DNA of 64,000 nt from Pararobbsia alpina_A (GCF_965118125.1 NZ_OZ221288.1:434001-498000), one strand, 5' to 3'. Shown: positions 26,035 to 33,816, numbered from the stretch's first letter. Numbers and translations are program-made. Notes: a model not told the origin generated them from the sequence alone.

Positions 26035-27060
26035 TCACGCAGACGCGCGTGAGACGACCTCGAATGGCATTTCCCGATGCCGGGCCGGCGTGCCCGGCGG
26101 CAGGTCACTGATTCGCTGCAGGATCATGTGCGCGGCGACCTGGCCGAGCACGTTTTGAAACTGATTGACGGTCGTGAGCGAGGGCGTGAGCACGCGTGCC
26201 GCGAAGATATCGTCGAAGCCCATGACCGCCATGTCGTCGGGCATGCGGACATTCGCCTCCCTGAGCACCTGCATGACGCCGATCGCCATCAGATCGTTGG
26301 CCGCGAAGATCGCGCTCGGGCGTGAAGATCGCGCAAGAATGTCGCGCGCCGCGCGTGCACCGCCGTCTTCATCGAAGTTCGTCGACACGACGATGTCAGG
26401 CGCGAGTCCGGCTTCGCGCATCGTGCGTTCATAGCCCATTGCGCGCGAATCCTGGGGGCCGCCCGCGCCGGTGACCATCGTGATGCGCGAGTGCCCGCGT
26501 TCGAGCAGGTAACGGGTTGCCGCGGTTGCGGCGGCCTTGTTGTCGACGAACAGATTGTCGATCGGCAGCGGTCCGCGTTTCTTGGCCGCCGTTTCGATCC
26601 GCAGCACGCCGATGCCGGCGCGCGTCAGCGGTTCGAAGTCTTGCGCGCGCAGGGAGAAGAACACGCCGACGATGCCGTCGACGCGGCCTTGCATGCCCCA
26701 CTGAAGCACGCGTTTCTCGCGCTCAGCGTCCGAGTGCGTGTTGAGCACGATGACGTCGTAGCCTTCGCCTTCGGCCGCGAGCTGCACGCCACGTACGAGC
26801 GTCGGATAGAACGGGTTGCCGATATCGGGCACGACGCAGGCGAGCGTCATCGTGCGGTGCGTCTTGAGCGCTTGTGCAAGCCGGTTCGGCACATATCCGA
26901 GTTCGCGCGCAGCATTGAACACGCGTTCCAGCGTTTCGCCGGGAAACGATTGCGTGGTCGAATTGCCGAGAATCAACGACACAGTCGTCTGCGAAACATT
27001 CGCAAGACGAGCGATGTCGCGCTGCGTCGCACGTCGTGCGAGCACCGGTTTCTTGTCCAT
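26035..27060 (-). CDS. LacI-family transcription regulator of the twin-importer operon
   Basis: A 341-residue regulator. The N-terminal helix-turn-helix TQRDIARLANVSQTTVSLILG is followed by a hinge helix and a periplasmic-binding-protein-like sensor domain (VVPDIGNPFYPTLVRGVQLAAEGEGYDVIVLNTHSD; IFAANDLMAIGVMQVLREANVRMPDDMAVMGFDD). It is the first gene of the minus-strand operon. A TAAT-N4-ATTA imperfect palindrome 14 bp upstream of its start is a candidate autoregulatory operator. The effector is probably the imported ligand. Confidence 0.93.
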   Translation of the reverse strand: MDKKPVLARRATQRDIARLANVSQTTVSLILGNSTTQSFPGETLERVFNAARELGYVPNRLAQALKTHRTMTLACVVPDIGNPFYPTLVRGVQLAAEGEGYDVIVLNTHSDAEREKRVLQWGMQGRVDGIVGVFFSLRAQDFEPLTRAGIGVLRIETAAKKRGPLPIDNLFVDNKAAATAATRYLLERGHSRITMVTGAGGPQDSRAMGYERTMREAGLAPDIVVSTNFDEDGGARAARDILARSSRPSAIFAANDLMAIGVMQVLREANVRMPDDMAVMGFDDIFAARVLTPSLTTVNQFQNVLGQVAAHMILQRISDLPPGTPARHREMPFEVVSRASA

Positions 27061-27068
27061 CGAGGCTG

Positions 27069-27089
27069 ATTAGTAATTCGTATTAGTAG
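27069..27089. promoter_or_regulatory. Candidate LacI operator
   Basis: TAATTCGTATTA at 27074-27085 is an imperfect 12-bp palindrome flanked by direct copies of ATTAGTA (27069-27075 and 27083-27089), just upstream of the LacI start. Family regulators bind short centre-symmetric sites, though most known ones have a CG centre; here the centre is C-G within TTCGTA. Confidence 0.4.
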
Positions 27090-27338
27090 CCACGTTATCA
27101 CGCGTTTTGGGCGAGAACATACGAGGGTTGTCCCTTAGAACTGCATGGCGGCGGTAAAAAGTCGAGGCGGGCGAAGATGTGCCGTCGATATTGCCGAACG
27201 TGTGAAGGCATGACGTCAGGAGCGCGACAAATTGATGTCAGTGATGTGTGCGAGACAGGTGCACATCGGGCCGTCGTTGGCCCTGTCGAACTACTGACAT
27301 TCCGGCACGTAGCCGACGACGCGCCGAAATCGAAGCAT

Positions 27339-27367
27339 GTCGCAAACGACGCTAAAGTTGTCATTTA
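27339..27367 (+). promoter_or_regulatory. 29-bp operator-like element, copy 1 (GlxA regulon)
   Basis: The element begins TGTCGCAAA and contains TAAAGTTGTC followed by a base and TTT. It matches a second element at 28889-28917 at 24 of 29 positions without gaps. It lies 80-109 bp before the muconolactone isomerase-like gene. I infer that it binds the GlxA-type regulator encoded between the two copies; the TGTCGC start is reminiscent of sites of the DJ-1/AraC regulators such as ArgR. Confidence 0.6.
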
Positions 27368-27447
27368 AGGCGATACGCAATCGTGACCTCGATCGCTAAA
27401 GTGGCTCCCGTTGCATGTCGCAACGACATCGAATCTGGAGATCACTC

Positions 27448-27738
27448 ATGAAGGTTTTTGCAACTGGCAATCTCACCAGGCAACCGACGCCTGAAGAGCA
27501 GCAGACCGTGATGGTGAAAGAAGTCCCGGCGACGCTTCAGCTCTATCTGGACGGCAAGATCGAACAGTTCTGGTTTCGCACGGATCGCCCCGGCGTGGTG
27601 TTCCTGATGGACGTTGCGTCGGTCGAGGAAGCCAAAGCCACCGTAGGCAAGCTCCCGCTCGCCGCAGGTGGCTTCATTTCGTTCGACTTCACGCCAGTGG
27701 GCCCGCTTACCCCGCTGGGACGTCTGATTCAGCACTAA
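27448..27738 (+). CDS. Muconolactone isomerase-like/YCII-type small protein
   Basis: A 96-residue soluble protein of the dimeric ferredoxin-like barrel superfamily, starting at the ATG at 27448 with GGAG 7 nt upstream; the longer frame from 27415 lacks a ribosome site. The pattern 'KEVPATLQLYLDGKIEQFWFRTDRPGVVFLMDV.SVEEAKAT...LPL' is typical of a widespread hypothetical family annotated near muconolactone isomerase. The catalytic role is unknown. A 29-bp element shared with the methyltransferase gene at 29.1 kb precedes it, so the two are probably co-regulated. Confidence 0.8.
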   Translation: MKVFATGNLTRQPTPEEQQTVMVKEVPATLQLYLDGKIEQFWFRTDRPGVVFLMDVASVEEAKATVGKLPLAAGGFISFDFTPVGPLTPLGRLIQH

Positions 27739-27868
27739 GCGCCGGGCGCGTCGGCTAAATGATCGACGCGCTTGCGGGGGCGGGTGGCTGCGACGTTTCG
27801 TATGGGCGTGGCATCCGCGCCCGCAATGGCGTATTGTCGTAAACATCGAATTCAGGGGCATTCACGCC

Positions 27869-28837
27869 ATGCGTATTTCTGTGCTCGCGCTCGAAGGAGT
27901 GTTCGATACGGGCCTGTCCGTCACACTCGATTCCATACGGGCTGCCAATAACCTTGCGGTCCGCGCGATGGGCAGCAAGAAGCCCTTGTTCGATGTTTCC
28001 GTGGTGGGGGTGCGCAAGCGCGTGCGCTCCGGGCAAGGCTTTCTCATTCCGGTCGAGCCGATCACGCCCGCGCTGAAACCCGATTGGATCGTGGTTCCGG
28101 CAGTCGGCGCGCCCGTTCCGGAACTGCTGCTTCCTGTGCTTGATCGACCCGATGTCGTTGAAGCCCAGGCGCAGCTGCTCGAGTGGAACGCCGAAGGCGC
28201 GATGATTGCCGGCTCCTGCCTGGGGACCTTTATCCTTGCCGAGGCCGGCTTGCTCGACGATCGCGAGGCGACGACCACATGGTCGCTTTCGCCGCTGTTT
28301 CGTCAACGCTATCCGAACGTCAAGCTCGACGAATCGCGCATGCTTGTCGCGACGGATGTCGGCGTGACCGCCGGCGCCGCGATGGGGCACCTCGATCTGG
28401 CGCTCTGGCTGATCCGTAAGGCCAGCCCGGAACTCGCGACGCTCGTGTCACGCTATCTGCTGGCCGATATCCGGACCTCGCAAGCGGCGTACATCATCCC
28501 GAATCATCTTGCCCAAGCCGACCCGCTTGTGCAGCGCTTCGAACAGTGGTCGCGCAAGAACCTCAAAACGGGGTTCTCGCTGCAAGACGCGGCCAGCGCG
28601 CTGGCAACAAGCCCTCGTTCATTGCAACGCCGTTGCCAGGAGGTGCTGGGTAAATCGCCGCTTGCATACTTCCAGGACCTGCGCGTCGAGCGTGCGCAGT
28701 CACTGCTTCACGGTAGCGGTATGGACGTCGAAGCGATTGCAGCAGAAGTCGGATACGTCGATGGCGCGACCTTGCGCACACTGTTGCGTCAGCGATTGGG
28801 CAAAGGCGTGAGGGACCTTCGGAATGCGTTGCGATGA
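27869..28837 (+). CDS. GlxA-family regulator (DJ-1/PfpI domain plus AraC DNA-binding domain)
   Basis: A 322-residue regulator. Residues 1-185 form a DJ-1/PfpI class I glutaminase-like domain; the nucleophile-elbow region reads GSCLGTFILAEAGLLD, so the cysteine is present. Residues about 225-320 form an AraC-type double helix-turn-helix (FSLQDAASALATSPRSLQRRCQEVLGKSPLAYFQDLRVERAQSLL...IAAEVGY). Relatives include ArgR, GbdR and CdhR, which sense small nitrogen compounds. It sits between two genes that carry the same 29-bp upstream element, so it is the obvious candidate to bind it. Confidence 0.9.
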   Translation: MRISVLALEGVFDTGLSVTLDSIRAANNLAVRAMGSKKPLFDVSVVGVRKRVRSGQGFLIPVEPITPALKPDWIVVPAVGAPVPELLLPVLDRPDVVEAQAQLLEWNAEGAMIAGSCLGTFILAEAGLLDDREATTTWSLSPLFRQRYPNVKLDESRMLVATDVGVTAGAAMGHLDLALWLIRKASPELATLVSRYLLADIRTSQAAYIIPNHLAQADPLVQRFEQWSRKNLKTGFSLQDAASALATSPRSLQRRCQEVLGKSPLAYFQDLRVERAQSLLHGSGMDVEAIAAEVGYVDGATLRTLLRQRLGKGVRDLRNALR

Positions 28838-28888
28838 CACACGCTTAGCCATCGAGACGCACCACGCAGAACGTGCCGCAGCGGATCC

Positions 28889-28917
28889 TGTCGCAAATGG
28901 CCATAAAGTTGTCGTTT
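28889..28917 (+). promoter_or_regulatory. 29-bp operator-like element, copy 2 (GlxA regulon)
   Basis: It begins TGTCGCAAA and ends TAAAGTTGTCGTTT, matching copy 1 at 24 of 29 positions. This copy also has outer inverted arms CGCAAA and TTTGCG. It lies about 150 bp before the methyltransferase gene and 50 bp after the GlxA gene. Confidence 0.6.
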
Positions 28918-29069
28918 GCGCCTCTGCCACGTCATCGAAGCGAGCCTTAGACTTGAGTCCGGAATGCACAGCATCACCCTGAGTGCATCGATCGCAAACA
29001 GTCGCACGGCGCGGCATGGGCTCAAGCGCCATGCAATGGCCGGCTGGTTGCATTCAATCGGAGGGCAGG

Positions 29070-29900
29070 ATGGCAGCAGCAGGACAGGATTCGCAACACT
29101 ACACACCGGAAGGGCTGGTGCAGCGCCTTGAAGGCGCGCTCTCATCCCTGGGGCGTGAGGGGCACGCTCTGCGAGCGGAAGATCTCGCGCCGCTGGACCA
29201 ATTTCATTCGCGCGGCCTCGAGGCGACGGTCGAATTGGCGGACGTTCTTCAGGTCAATGCATCGTCCCGGGTGCTGGATATCGGCTCGGGGTTGGGCGGC
29301 CCGTCTCGCTATCTGGCTGCAAAGTACGGATGCGCTGTGACCGGCATTGATTTCAGCTTACCGTTCGTTGAAGCTGCGGCACTCCTGGCCGAGAAGACGG
29401 GGCTCGCCGGCCGCGTGTCCTATCGTCAGGCGAATGCCCTGAGTTTGCCGTTCGATGCCGAAGCATTCGATGCGGCATGGACGCAGCATGTTGCGATGAA
29501 CATCGCCGATCGCGCCGGACTCTATCGGGAAGCGTTTCGCGTATTGCGTTCGGGAGGTCGCTTTGCGATCTATGACGTGGTGGCACTCAACGATGCGCTG
29601 CCGTATTTCCCTGTCCCTTGGGCGACGGATTCGTCGACGAGCTTTCTCGTGACGGCAGATGAAACGATGCGTCTTGTCGAGGCGCAGGGGTTTCGGCGGG
29701 TCTGGTCGGCGGATAGCACGCAAGCCGGCGCGGAGTGGTTTGCCCAACGTGAAAAAGAACGCGCGCAACGGACATCGCCCCCTGCGTTGGGTCTTCACCT
29801 CGCTATGGGGCCGGGATTTGCACAGATGGGCGCCAATTTGTCCCGTAGCTTGCAAGAGGGCCGCGTCGGCTTGCTGCAAGCCATGTTTGAAAAGCCCTGA
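29070..29900 (+). CDS. Class I SAM-dependent methyltransferase
   Basis: A 276-residue protein from the ATG at 29070 (GGAGGG upstream; the longer frame from 28983 is not supported). Motif I VLDIGSGLGGPSRYLA near residue 65 is the SAM-binding glycine loop. The acidic residue after it lies in TGIDFS, and the motif IV region is AFDAAWTQHVAMNIADRAGLYREAFRVLRSGGRFAIYDVV. It resembles small-molecule methyltransferases of the UbiE/sarcosine type ('QFHSRGLEATVELA'). The substrate is unknown. The shared 29-bp upstream element suggests control by the neighbouring GlxA-type regulator. Confidence 0.88.
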   Translation: MAAAGQDSQHYTPEGLVQRLEGALSSLGREGHALRAEDLAPLDQFHSRGLEATVELADVLQVNASSRVLDIGSGLGGPSRYLAAKYGCAVTGIDFSLPFVEAAALLAEKTGLAGRVSYRQANALSLPFDAEAFDAAWTQHVAMNIADRAGLYREAFRVLRSGGRFAIYDVVALNDALPYFPVPWATDSSTSFLVTADETMRLVEAQGFRRVWSADSTQAGAEWFAQREKERAQRTSPPALGLHLAMGPGFAQMGANLSRSLQEGRVGLLQAMFEKP

Positions 29901-30035
29901 TCGCAAGCGCCATCGCGCGGCACACGATGCGACGACGTCAAGCTTGCCGTCGTCGCGCATTGGAAGAAGGTGCTTGCGATTGCGCAGTCGGCTGACACTG
30001 CCTAAAGTAGATCAACCCACACGAGGGCAACGATC

Positions 30036-30440
30036 ATGAAACTCACGCCGGAACTCTATGCGCTTACGATCGTCGCTATTTTGACGGTCTTGATGTGGGT
30101 GCCCTATATGAGCGCGCGAATGTTGACGCGCGGCATCATGCGCACGTTCGGCAACCCCGATCCGCGCATGCCGGCTGATCCTGCATGGGCTGAACGAGCG
30201 CGTCGCGCTCATGCGAACGCGGTGGAAAACCTGGTTGTTTTCGCGCCTGTCGTCATCATTGCAGCAATGATTGGCGTGAGCACGCCGGCAACGATCATGG
30301 CCGCCAAGATTTATCTCTGGGCTCGTATCGTTCACTACCTTGTCTATGCCGCCGGCATTCCGATCCTTCGCACGGTGTCATACATCGTGGGCGTCGCAGC
30401 AACGCTCGTGATCGCGGCAGCGGTGTTAGGTCACGTTTGA
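30036..30440 (+). CDS. MAPEG-family membrane protein
   Basis: A 134-residue inner-membrane protein with four hydrophobic stretches (about 5-25, 62-82, 84-104 and 112-133). The signature 'RARRAHANAVENLVVFAPVVI' between spans 1 and 2 is the MAPEG (glutathione/eicosanoid metabolism) family hallmark. The bacterial members are mostly of unknown substrate; glutathione-linked detoxification is possible. It has its own start, with a TAAAGT -10-like box at about 30003-30008, and converges with the TetR gene. Confidence 0.85.
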   Translation: MKLTPELYALTIVAILTVLMWVPYMSARMLTRGIMRTFGNPDPRMPADPAWAERARRAHANAVENLVVFAPVVIIAAMIGVSTPATIMAAKIYLWARIVHYLVYAAGIPILRTVSYIVGVAATLVIAAAVLGHV

Positions 30441-30500
30441 GCAGAGCGCTTATGACCGCGCTGTCGCAGAGATGGCCTTGAGCTCGCCGGTTTGAGTCAT

Positions 30501-31127
30501 TCAACTCTGCAGCAGCGTATCCAGCACAACCTGGCGTGACGCGTCGCGTGGCTCGAGCATCGCGAAGAGGGGGCGTACCAGACCGCGCAACAACTCGGCA
30601 TCGGGGCGCGTACGCGCGAGTACGCGGATGCCGATGACGGCGCCCAGCAGCAGGCGCGCCATATCGGCGGGCACATGCTCGGTCGGAATCGAGCCATCCA
30701 GTTGTCCGGCCCTCACGGAGCGCAGAAGAAAGGCCTCGATCTGCGCGAACACGCCCGCGACGACTTGCCGGAAATCCGCGTCATAGGGCGCGACTTCGAG
30801 AGCGGCATTCACCAGCATGCAGCCTTTATGGTCCGGATCTTCGATTGACCGCTCGACGAGCTCGTTCAGAAATCCGCGAATCGCATCACGCGGCGGCAAT
30901 TGCGAAAAGCGCCGTTCGCGCTCCTTGAAGCTGTGCTCGACGTAATAGTCGAGCGCGAGGGCGTAGAGCGATCGCTTGTCGCCGTAGGCGTTGTACAGGC
31001 TGGCGCCCGCGATGCCCATATGCCGGGCGAGATCGCGTACCGACGTGGCTTCATAACCGTGCGACCAAAAGCATTGCACGGCGTGCTCGAGTACTGCGTT
31101 TTCGTCAAATTCCTTGCGTCGTGCCAC
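30501..31127 (-). CDS. TetR-family transcription repressor
   Basis: A 208-residue regulator. The N-terminal helix-turn-helix (VLEHAVQCFWSHGYEATSVRDLARHMGIAGASLYNAYGDKRSLYALAL) is followed by a helical ligand domain with EDPDHKGCMLVNAALEVAPYD, a pattern common in the AcrR/NemR-like branch where a cysteine can sense electrophiles. The ATG is at 31127. A TCTAGA-N8-TCTAGA palindrome 63 bp upstream is a candidate autoregulatory site. The MAPEG gene is convergent and may or may not be a target. Confidence 0.9.
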   Translation of the reverse strand: MARRKEFDENAVLEHAVQCFWSHGYEATSVRDLARHMGIAGASLYNAYGDKRSLYALALDYYVEHSFKERERRFSQLPPRDAIRGFLNELVERSIEDPDHKGCMLVNAALEVAPYDADFRQVVAGVFAQIEAFLLRSVRAGQLDGSIPTEHVPADMARLLLGAVIGIRVLARTRPDAELLRGLVRPLFAMLEPRDASRQVVLDTLLQS

Positions 31128-31189
31128 GTATCACTCCTGTGCTGCGCTTGCTAACTCGCGAGATTGCCATGAAACATCTCGCCGTGTAT

Positions 31190-31209
31190 TCTAGATCGCG
31201 CGCTCTAGA
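31190..31209. promoter_or_regulatory. Candidate TetR operator
   Basis: TCTAGA, eight bases (TCGCGCGC), TCTAGA: a 20-bp near-perfect palindrome with a mismatch at only one base pair on each side. It lies between the TetR gene and the divergent ECF sigma factor gene, where a repressor could affect both. Confidence 0.5.
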
Positions 31210-31268
31210 TATGGCGCACGACCGGCTGATCTCTGGGGTTTGATGTATCGCCGGGATTTTTTGCCCGG

Positions 31269-31296
31269 TGTAACCGAATCGCCAGATGGATCGAAT
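31269..31296 (+). promoter_or_regulatory. SigF-type ECF promoter motif at the sigma factor gene
   Basis: TGTAACC (31269-31275), 16 bases, CGAAT (31292-31296). The same motif with identical 16-nt spacing lies upstream of the beta-propeller gene at 33.8 kb. It matches the GTAACC/CGAA elements I recall for Caulobacter SigF promoters. The -10 element falls inside the first codons of the annotated sigma gene, so either translation starts later or this copy has another role. Confidence 0.5.
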
Positions 31297-31858
31297 AAGA
31301 GAAGGTGGGGCTACGCGCCCGGTCGAGGAGCGGCTCAAGCAGCTGTTCCTCGCGGGGCTCGACGGTGATGCCGTGTCGTACCGGTCGTTTCTTGGCGCGC
31401 TGACCGGTCATTTACGCGCGTTTCTTCGAAAGCGGCTGTACCAGTTTCCCGACGATGTCGAAGATGTCGTTCAGGAAGCGCTGCTCGCGGTGCACAATGC
31501 GAGGCATACGTACGACGCATCTCAGCCGTTGACGGCGTGGCTGCACGCTGTGGCGAAATACAAGCTCATCGATTATTTGCGATCGCGTTCGCGTTATGAG
31601 GCTTTGAATGAGCCGCTTGACGACTATGCGGATTTCTTCGGAACATCGGATGAACACGCCACCGATGCGCGAAGAGACATCGGGAAATTACTCGAGACGC
31701 TGCCCGATAAACAGCGCCTGCCCATCGTGCACGTAAAATTGCAGGGATTATCGGTGGCGGAAACAGCAGAGATCACCGGGCTGTCGGAATCGGCCGTCAA
31801 GGTCGGGATTCATCGTGGACTCAAGGCATTGGCCTTGAAGATTAAAGATTTGCTATGA
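31286..31858 (+). CDS. sigF: ECF RNA polymerase sigma factor (SigF-like)
   Basis: A 190-residue sigma-70 family protein. Region 2 (about 25-95) reads LRAFLRKRLYQFPDDVEDVVQEALLAVHNARHTYDASQPLTAWLHAVAKYKLIDYLRSR; region 4 (about 130-185) reads LLETLPDKQRLPIVHVKLQGLSVAETAEITGLSESAVKVGIHRGLKAL. It is paired with a membrane anti-sigma factor of the NrsF/DUF1109 type through an ATGA overlap, the same arrangement as Caulobacter sigF-nrsF. The start is uncertain: the ATG at 31286 lies upstream of a probable -10 element. It should direct RNA polymerase to TGTAACC-N16-CGAAT promoters. Confidence 0.92.
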   Translation: MDRIREGGATRPVEERLKQLFLAGLDGDAVSYRSFLGALTGHLRAFLRKRLYQFPDDVEDVVQEALLAVHNARHTYDASQPLTAWLHAVAKYKLIDYLRSRSRYEALNEPLDDYADFFGTSDEHATDARRDIGKLLETLPDKQRLPIVHVKLQGLSVAETAEITGLSESAVKVGIHRGLKALALKIKDLL

Positions 31859-32496
31859 AAACGGACGACCTCGTTGCGATGCTCGCGACCGGTGCAACAC
31901 CGGTCGATCGGCACGTCTTGCAGCGGCGTATGAGTGTTGCACTGTTGATCGGTGCGATCGGATCCGTCCTACTGATGCAGCTCGCATTCGGCGTGCGGCC
32001 CGATATTGGCCGGATGGTGCATGTGCCCATTTTCTGGGAGAAGCTGGCGTTTCCGACCGTGCTTGGCATTGGCGCGATGTGGGCGGTGGCGCGTCTTTCG
32101 CGTCCGGGACGCCGTGCCGGTAATGCCTGGCTGGTTGCCGCGGCGCCGGTCGCCGTGGTGTGGTTCAGCGCCCTGATCGTCCTGATGGGCACGCCGGCTG
32201 ACGAGCGCGTTGCGATGATGCTCGGCCAGACGTGGCGTGTCTGCCCATTCAATATCGCTTTGCTCTCGGTGCCGACATTCATTGCCATTCAGATTGCCAT
32301 GCGCGGTCTGGCGCCCACGTCGCCACGCGTCGCGGGTGCGGCGGGCGGTTTGCTTTCGGGGGCGATTGCCACGATCGCCTATAGCCTGCATTGCCCTGAA
32401 ATGGGCGTGGCGTTCTGGGCGATCTGGTATGTGCTCGGCATGGCGATCCCCGCGGTCATCGGTGCGCTTTGGGGGCCGAAGCTGCTGCGCTGGTAG
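31855..32496 (+). CDS. nrsF: NrsF-type (DUF1109) membrane anti-sigma factor
   Basis: A 213-residue protein with six hydrophobic segments after a short cytoplasmic N-terminus (MKTDDLVAMLATG). Two conserved cysteines, Cys130 (RVCPF) and Cys180 (LHCPE), are at nearly the same positions as the pair needed for chromate/cadmium response in Caulobacter NrsF. It is expected to hold the sigma factor at the membrane and release it on metal or redox stress. It is coupled to the sigma gene. An inverted repeat terminator follows at 32570. Confidence 0.88.
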   Translation: MKTDDLVAMLATGATPVDRHVLQRRMSVALLIGAIGSVLLMQLAFGVRPDIGRMVHVPIFWEKLAFPTVLGIGAMWAVARLSRPGRRAGNAWLVAAAPVAVVWFSALIVLMGTPADERVAMMLGQTWRVCPFNIALLSVPTFIAIQIAMRGLAPTSPRVAGAAGGLLSGAIATIAYSLHCPEMGVAFWAIWYVLGMAIPAVIGALWGPKLLRW

Positions 32497-32569
32497 TCGA
32501 AAAGCGCAACGTGTGTGACTCGCGTCATCCCGACACGACGACGTCGTCGCTACCCGCTTCAACGATTCA

Positions 32570-32612
32570 CGCCGGCTTGTCTGCCCGAGTCTTCCGAGCA
32601 GACAAGCCGGCG
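32570..32612. terminator. Long hairpin between convergent genes
   Basis: A perfect 15-bp stem (CGCCGGCTTGTCTGC and its complement) with a 13-nt loop. There is no T run, but it sits between the nrsF stop and the convergent beta-propeller gene stop, as expected for a bidirectional transcription barrier. Confidence 0.7.
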
Positions 32613-32673
32613 CGGGATCAATGCGGAAATCCAGGCGTCGTCGACATCAACAATCAACAGCAGCAGGTTGACA

Positions 32674-33705
32674 TCAGAAATTGAAGCGGCTGTCGTCGCG
32701 CATGATCGCGATGCCGTTCGTATTGATGTTGTTGATGGTCACGGCGTGCTTGAGATTGAAGTTGCCATCTTCATCGACGTCGAAGATCGACACATGTGAC
32801 ACCGTACCGTTTGCGTCGACCACGGCAGCGAGCTTGTCGCGGTAGACGATATCCGTCGGGTTGCCCTGGAAGGTCGTCACAACGGCCGCGTCCTGAATGA
32901 TTTTCTGGCCATAGACTGCGTAACGCGACACCGTATGGCTCGGCGAATTCGACGAGAACAGGAACGGGCCGTCGAGCGTGACCCAGCACGGCGCTTGTTG
33001 TGTACCCGATCCGGTTACAGTCAAAACGGCATCGTCGCGCACCAGGCTGATCTCGTTGGCGTGGGCGATCGTGACATACGCATCGTTGCCACGCGTCACC
33101 AGGCCAAACGGCGCGTTGACGTTCGTCGGAATGTTCGCGACGGTCTTCGTCGAACCCGCGACCGCGCCGTTCTTCGACAGTCCGACCGTTTCAATTACGT
33201 TGTTCTTTTCGCTGATCACCAGTTCATTGTCGACCGCGCCGACTTGAGCGGCCGAACCATCTCCCAGTACCAGCGTCGCCGTGCCGTCAGGGCGCGGGCT
33301 GACCGAGAAGCGATCGACCGGATGCGACTCGATATGCGTCGTCGACAGGATGTACAGGTGATCGTTGCGGAACACAACGCTGACCGGATTGGCCACGGCC
33401 GGAATCAGCGCGACCGGGTGGAGTCCGAGGTTCCCGTCCTTCGCGAAGACCGTCACGTTCTTCGATCCAAAGTTGACGACCGCAAGCAGGTCATGGTTCT
33501 GCGCGATACCGCCCGCATTGCCGCTGACCCCGCCCATGCCGCCGGTTTTCACTTGTCCGGCGAGCGTGCCGTCCGTGTTGTACACGAGTAATTCGTTGAC
33601 CTGCGTATTCGACGACGTGACGACGCGCGCGTTGGTTTCCGCATGGGCGATCGTGGCTGAAAGCAGCGTCAGGGCTATCGCACTGCTAAGGGCTAGTTGC
33701 TTCAT
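32674..33705 (-). CDS. Secreted beta-propeller (lactonase-like) protein, likely SigF target
   Basis: A 343-residue protein with a signal peptide (MKQLALSSAIALTLLSATIAHAET, cut after HAE or AHA). The mature part has repeated strand motifs (NELLVYNTDGTLAGQVKTGG, HDLLAVVNFGSKNVTVFAKDGNLG, FGLVTRGNDAYVTIAHANEISLV) of a 6-phosphogluconolactonase/YVTN-like propeller. The enzymatic role is unproven. Its promoter region carries TGTAACC-N16-CGAAT on the minus strand, identical in spacing to the motif at the ECF sigma gene 2.5 kb away. It is convergent with nrsF. Confidence 0.85.
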   Translation of the reverse strand: MKQLALSSAIALTLLSATIAHAETNARVVTSSNTQVNELLVYNTDGTLAGQVKTGGMGGVSGNAGGIAQNHDLLAVVNFGSKNVTVFAKDGNLGLHPVALIPAVANPVSVVFRNDHLYILSTTHIESHPVDRFSVSPRPDGTATLVLGDGSAAQVGAVDNELVISEKNNVIETVGLSKNGAVAGSTKTVANIPTNVNAPFGLVTRGNDAYVTIAHANEISLVRDDAVLTVTGSGTQQAPCWVTLDGPFLFSSNSPSHTVSRYAVYGQKIIQDAAVVTTFQGNPTDIVYRDKLAAVVDANGTVSHVSIFDVDEDGNFNLKHAVTINNINTNGIAIMRDDSRFNF

Positions 33706-33788
33706 GGCTGTTCCTCGATGTGCTGACTAAAAAGGGGGACGTCTTGAACTTCGATTGCATGCCTCGCCCTCTATGGGGGCAGCGTCTA

Positions 33789-33816
33789 ATTCGTCCGGAC
33801 GAACATCGCGGTTACA
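33789..33816 (-). promoter_or_regulatory. SigF-type ECF promoter of the beta-propeller gene
   Basis: Read on the minus strand: TGTAACC (33816-33810), 16 bases, CGAAT (33793-33789). The predicted transcript start is near 33780, about 75 nt before the ATG at 33705. It has the same motif and spacing as at 31269-31296. Confidence 0.65.

Noticed and set aside
30001..30012. Third copy of the GlxA element before the MAPEG gene
   Set aside because: Only the TAAAGT portion matches; the TGTCGCAAA half is absent, so it is just a -10-like box.
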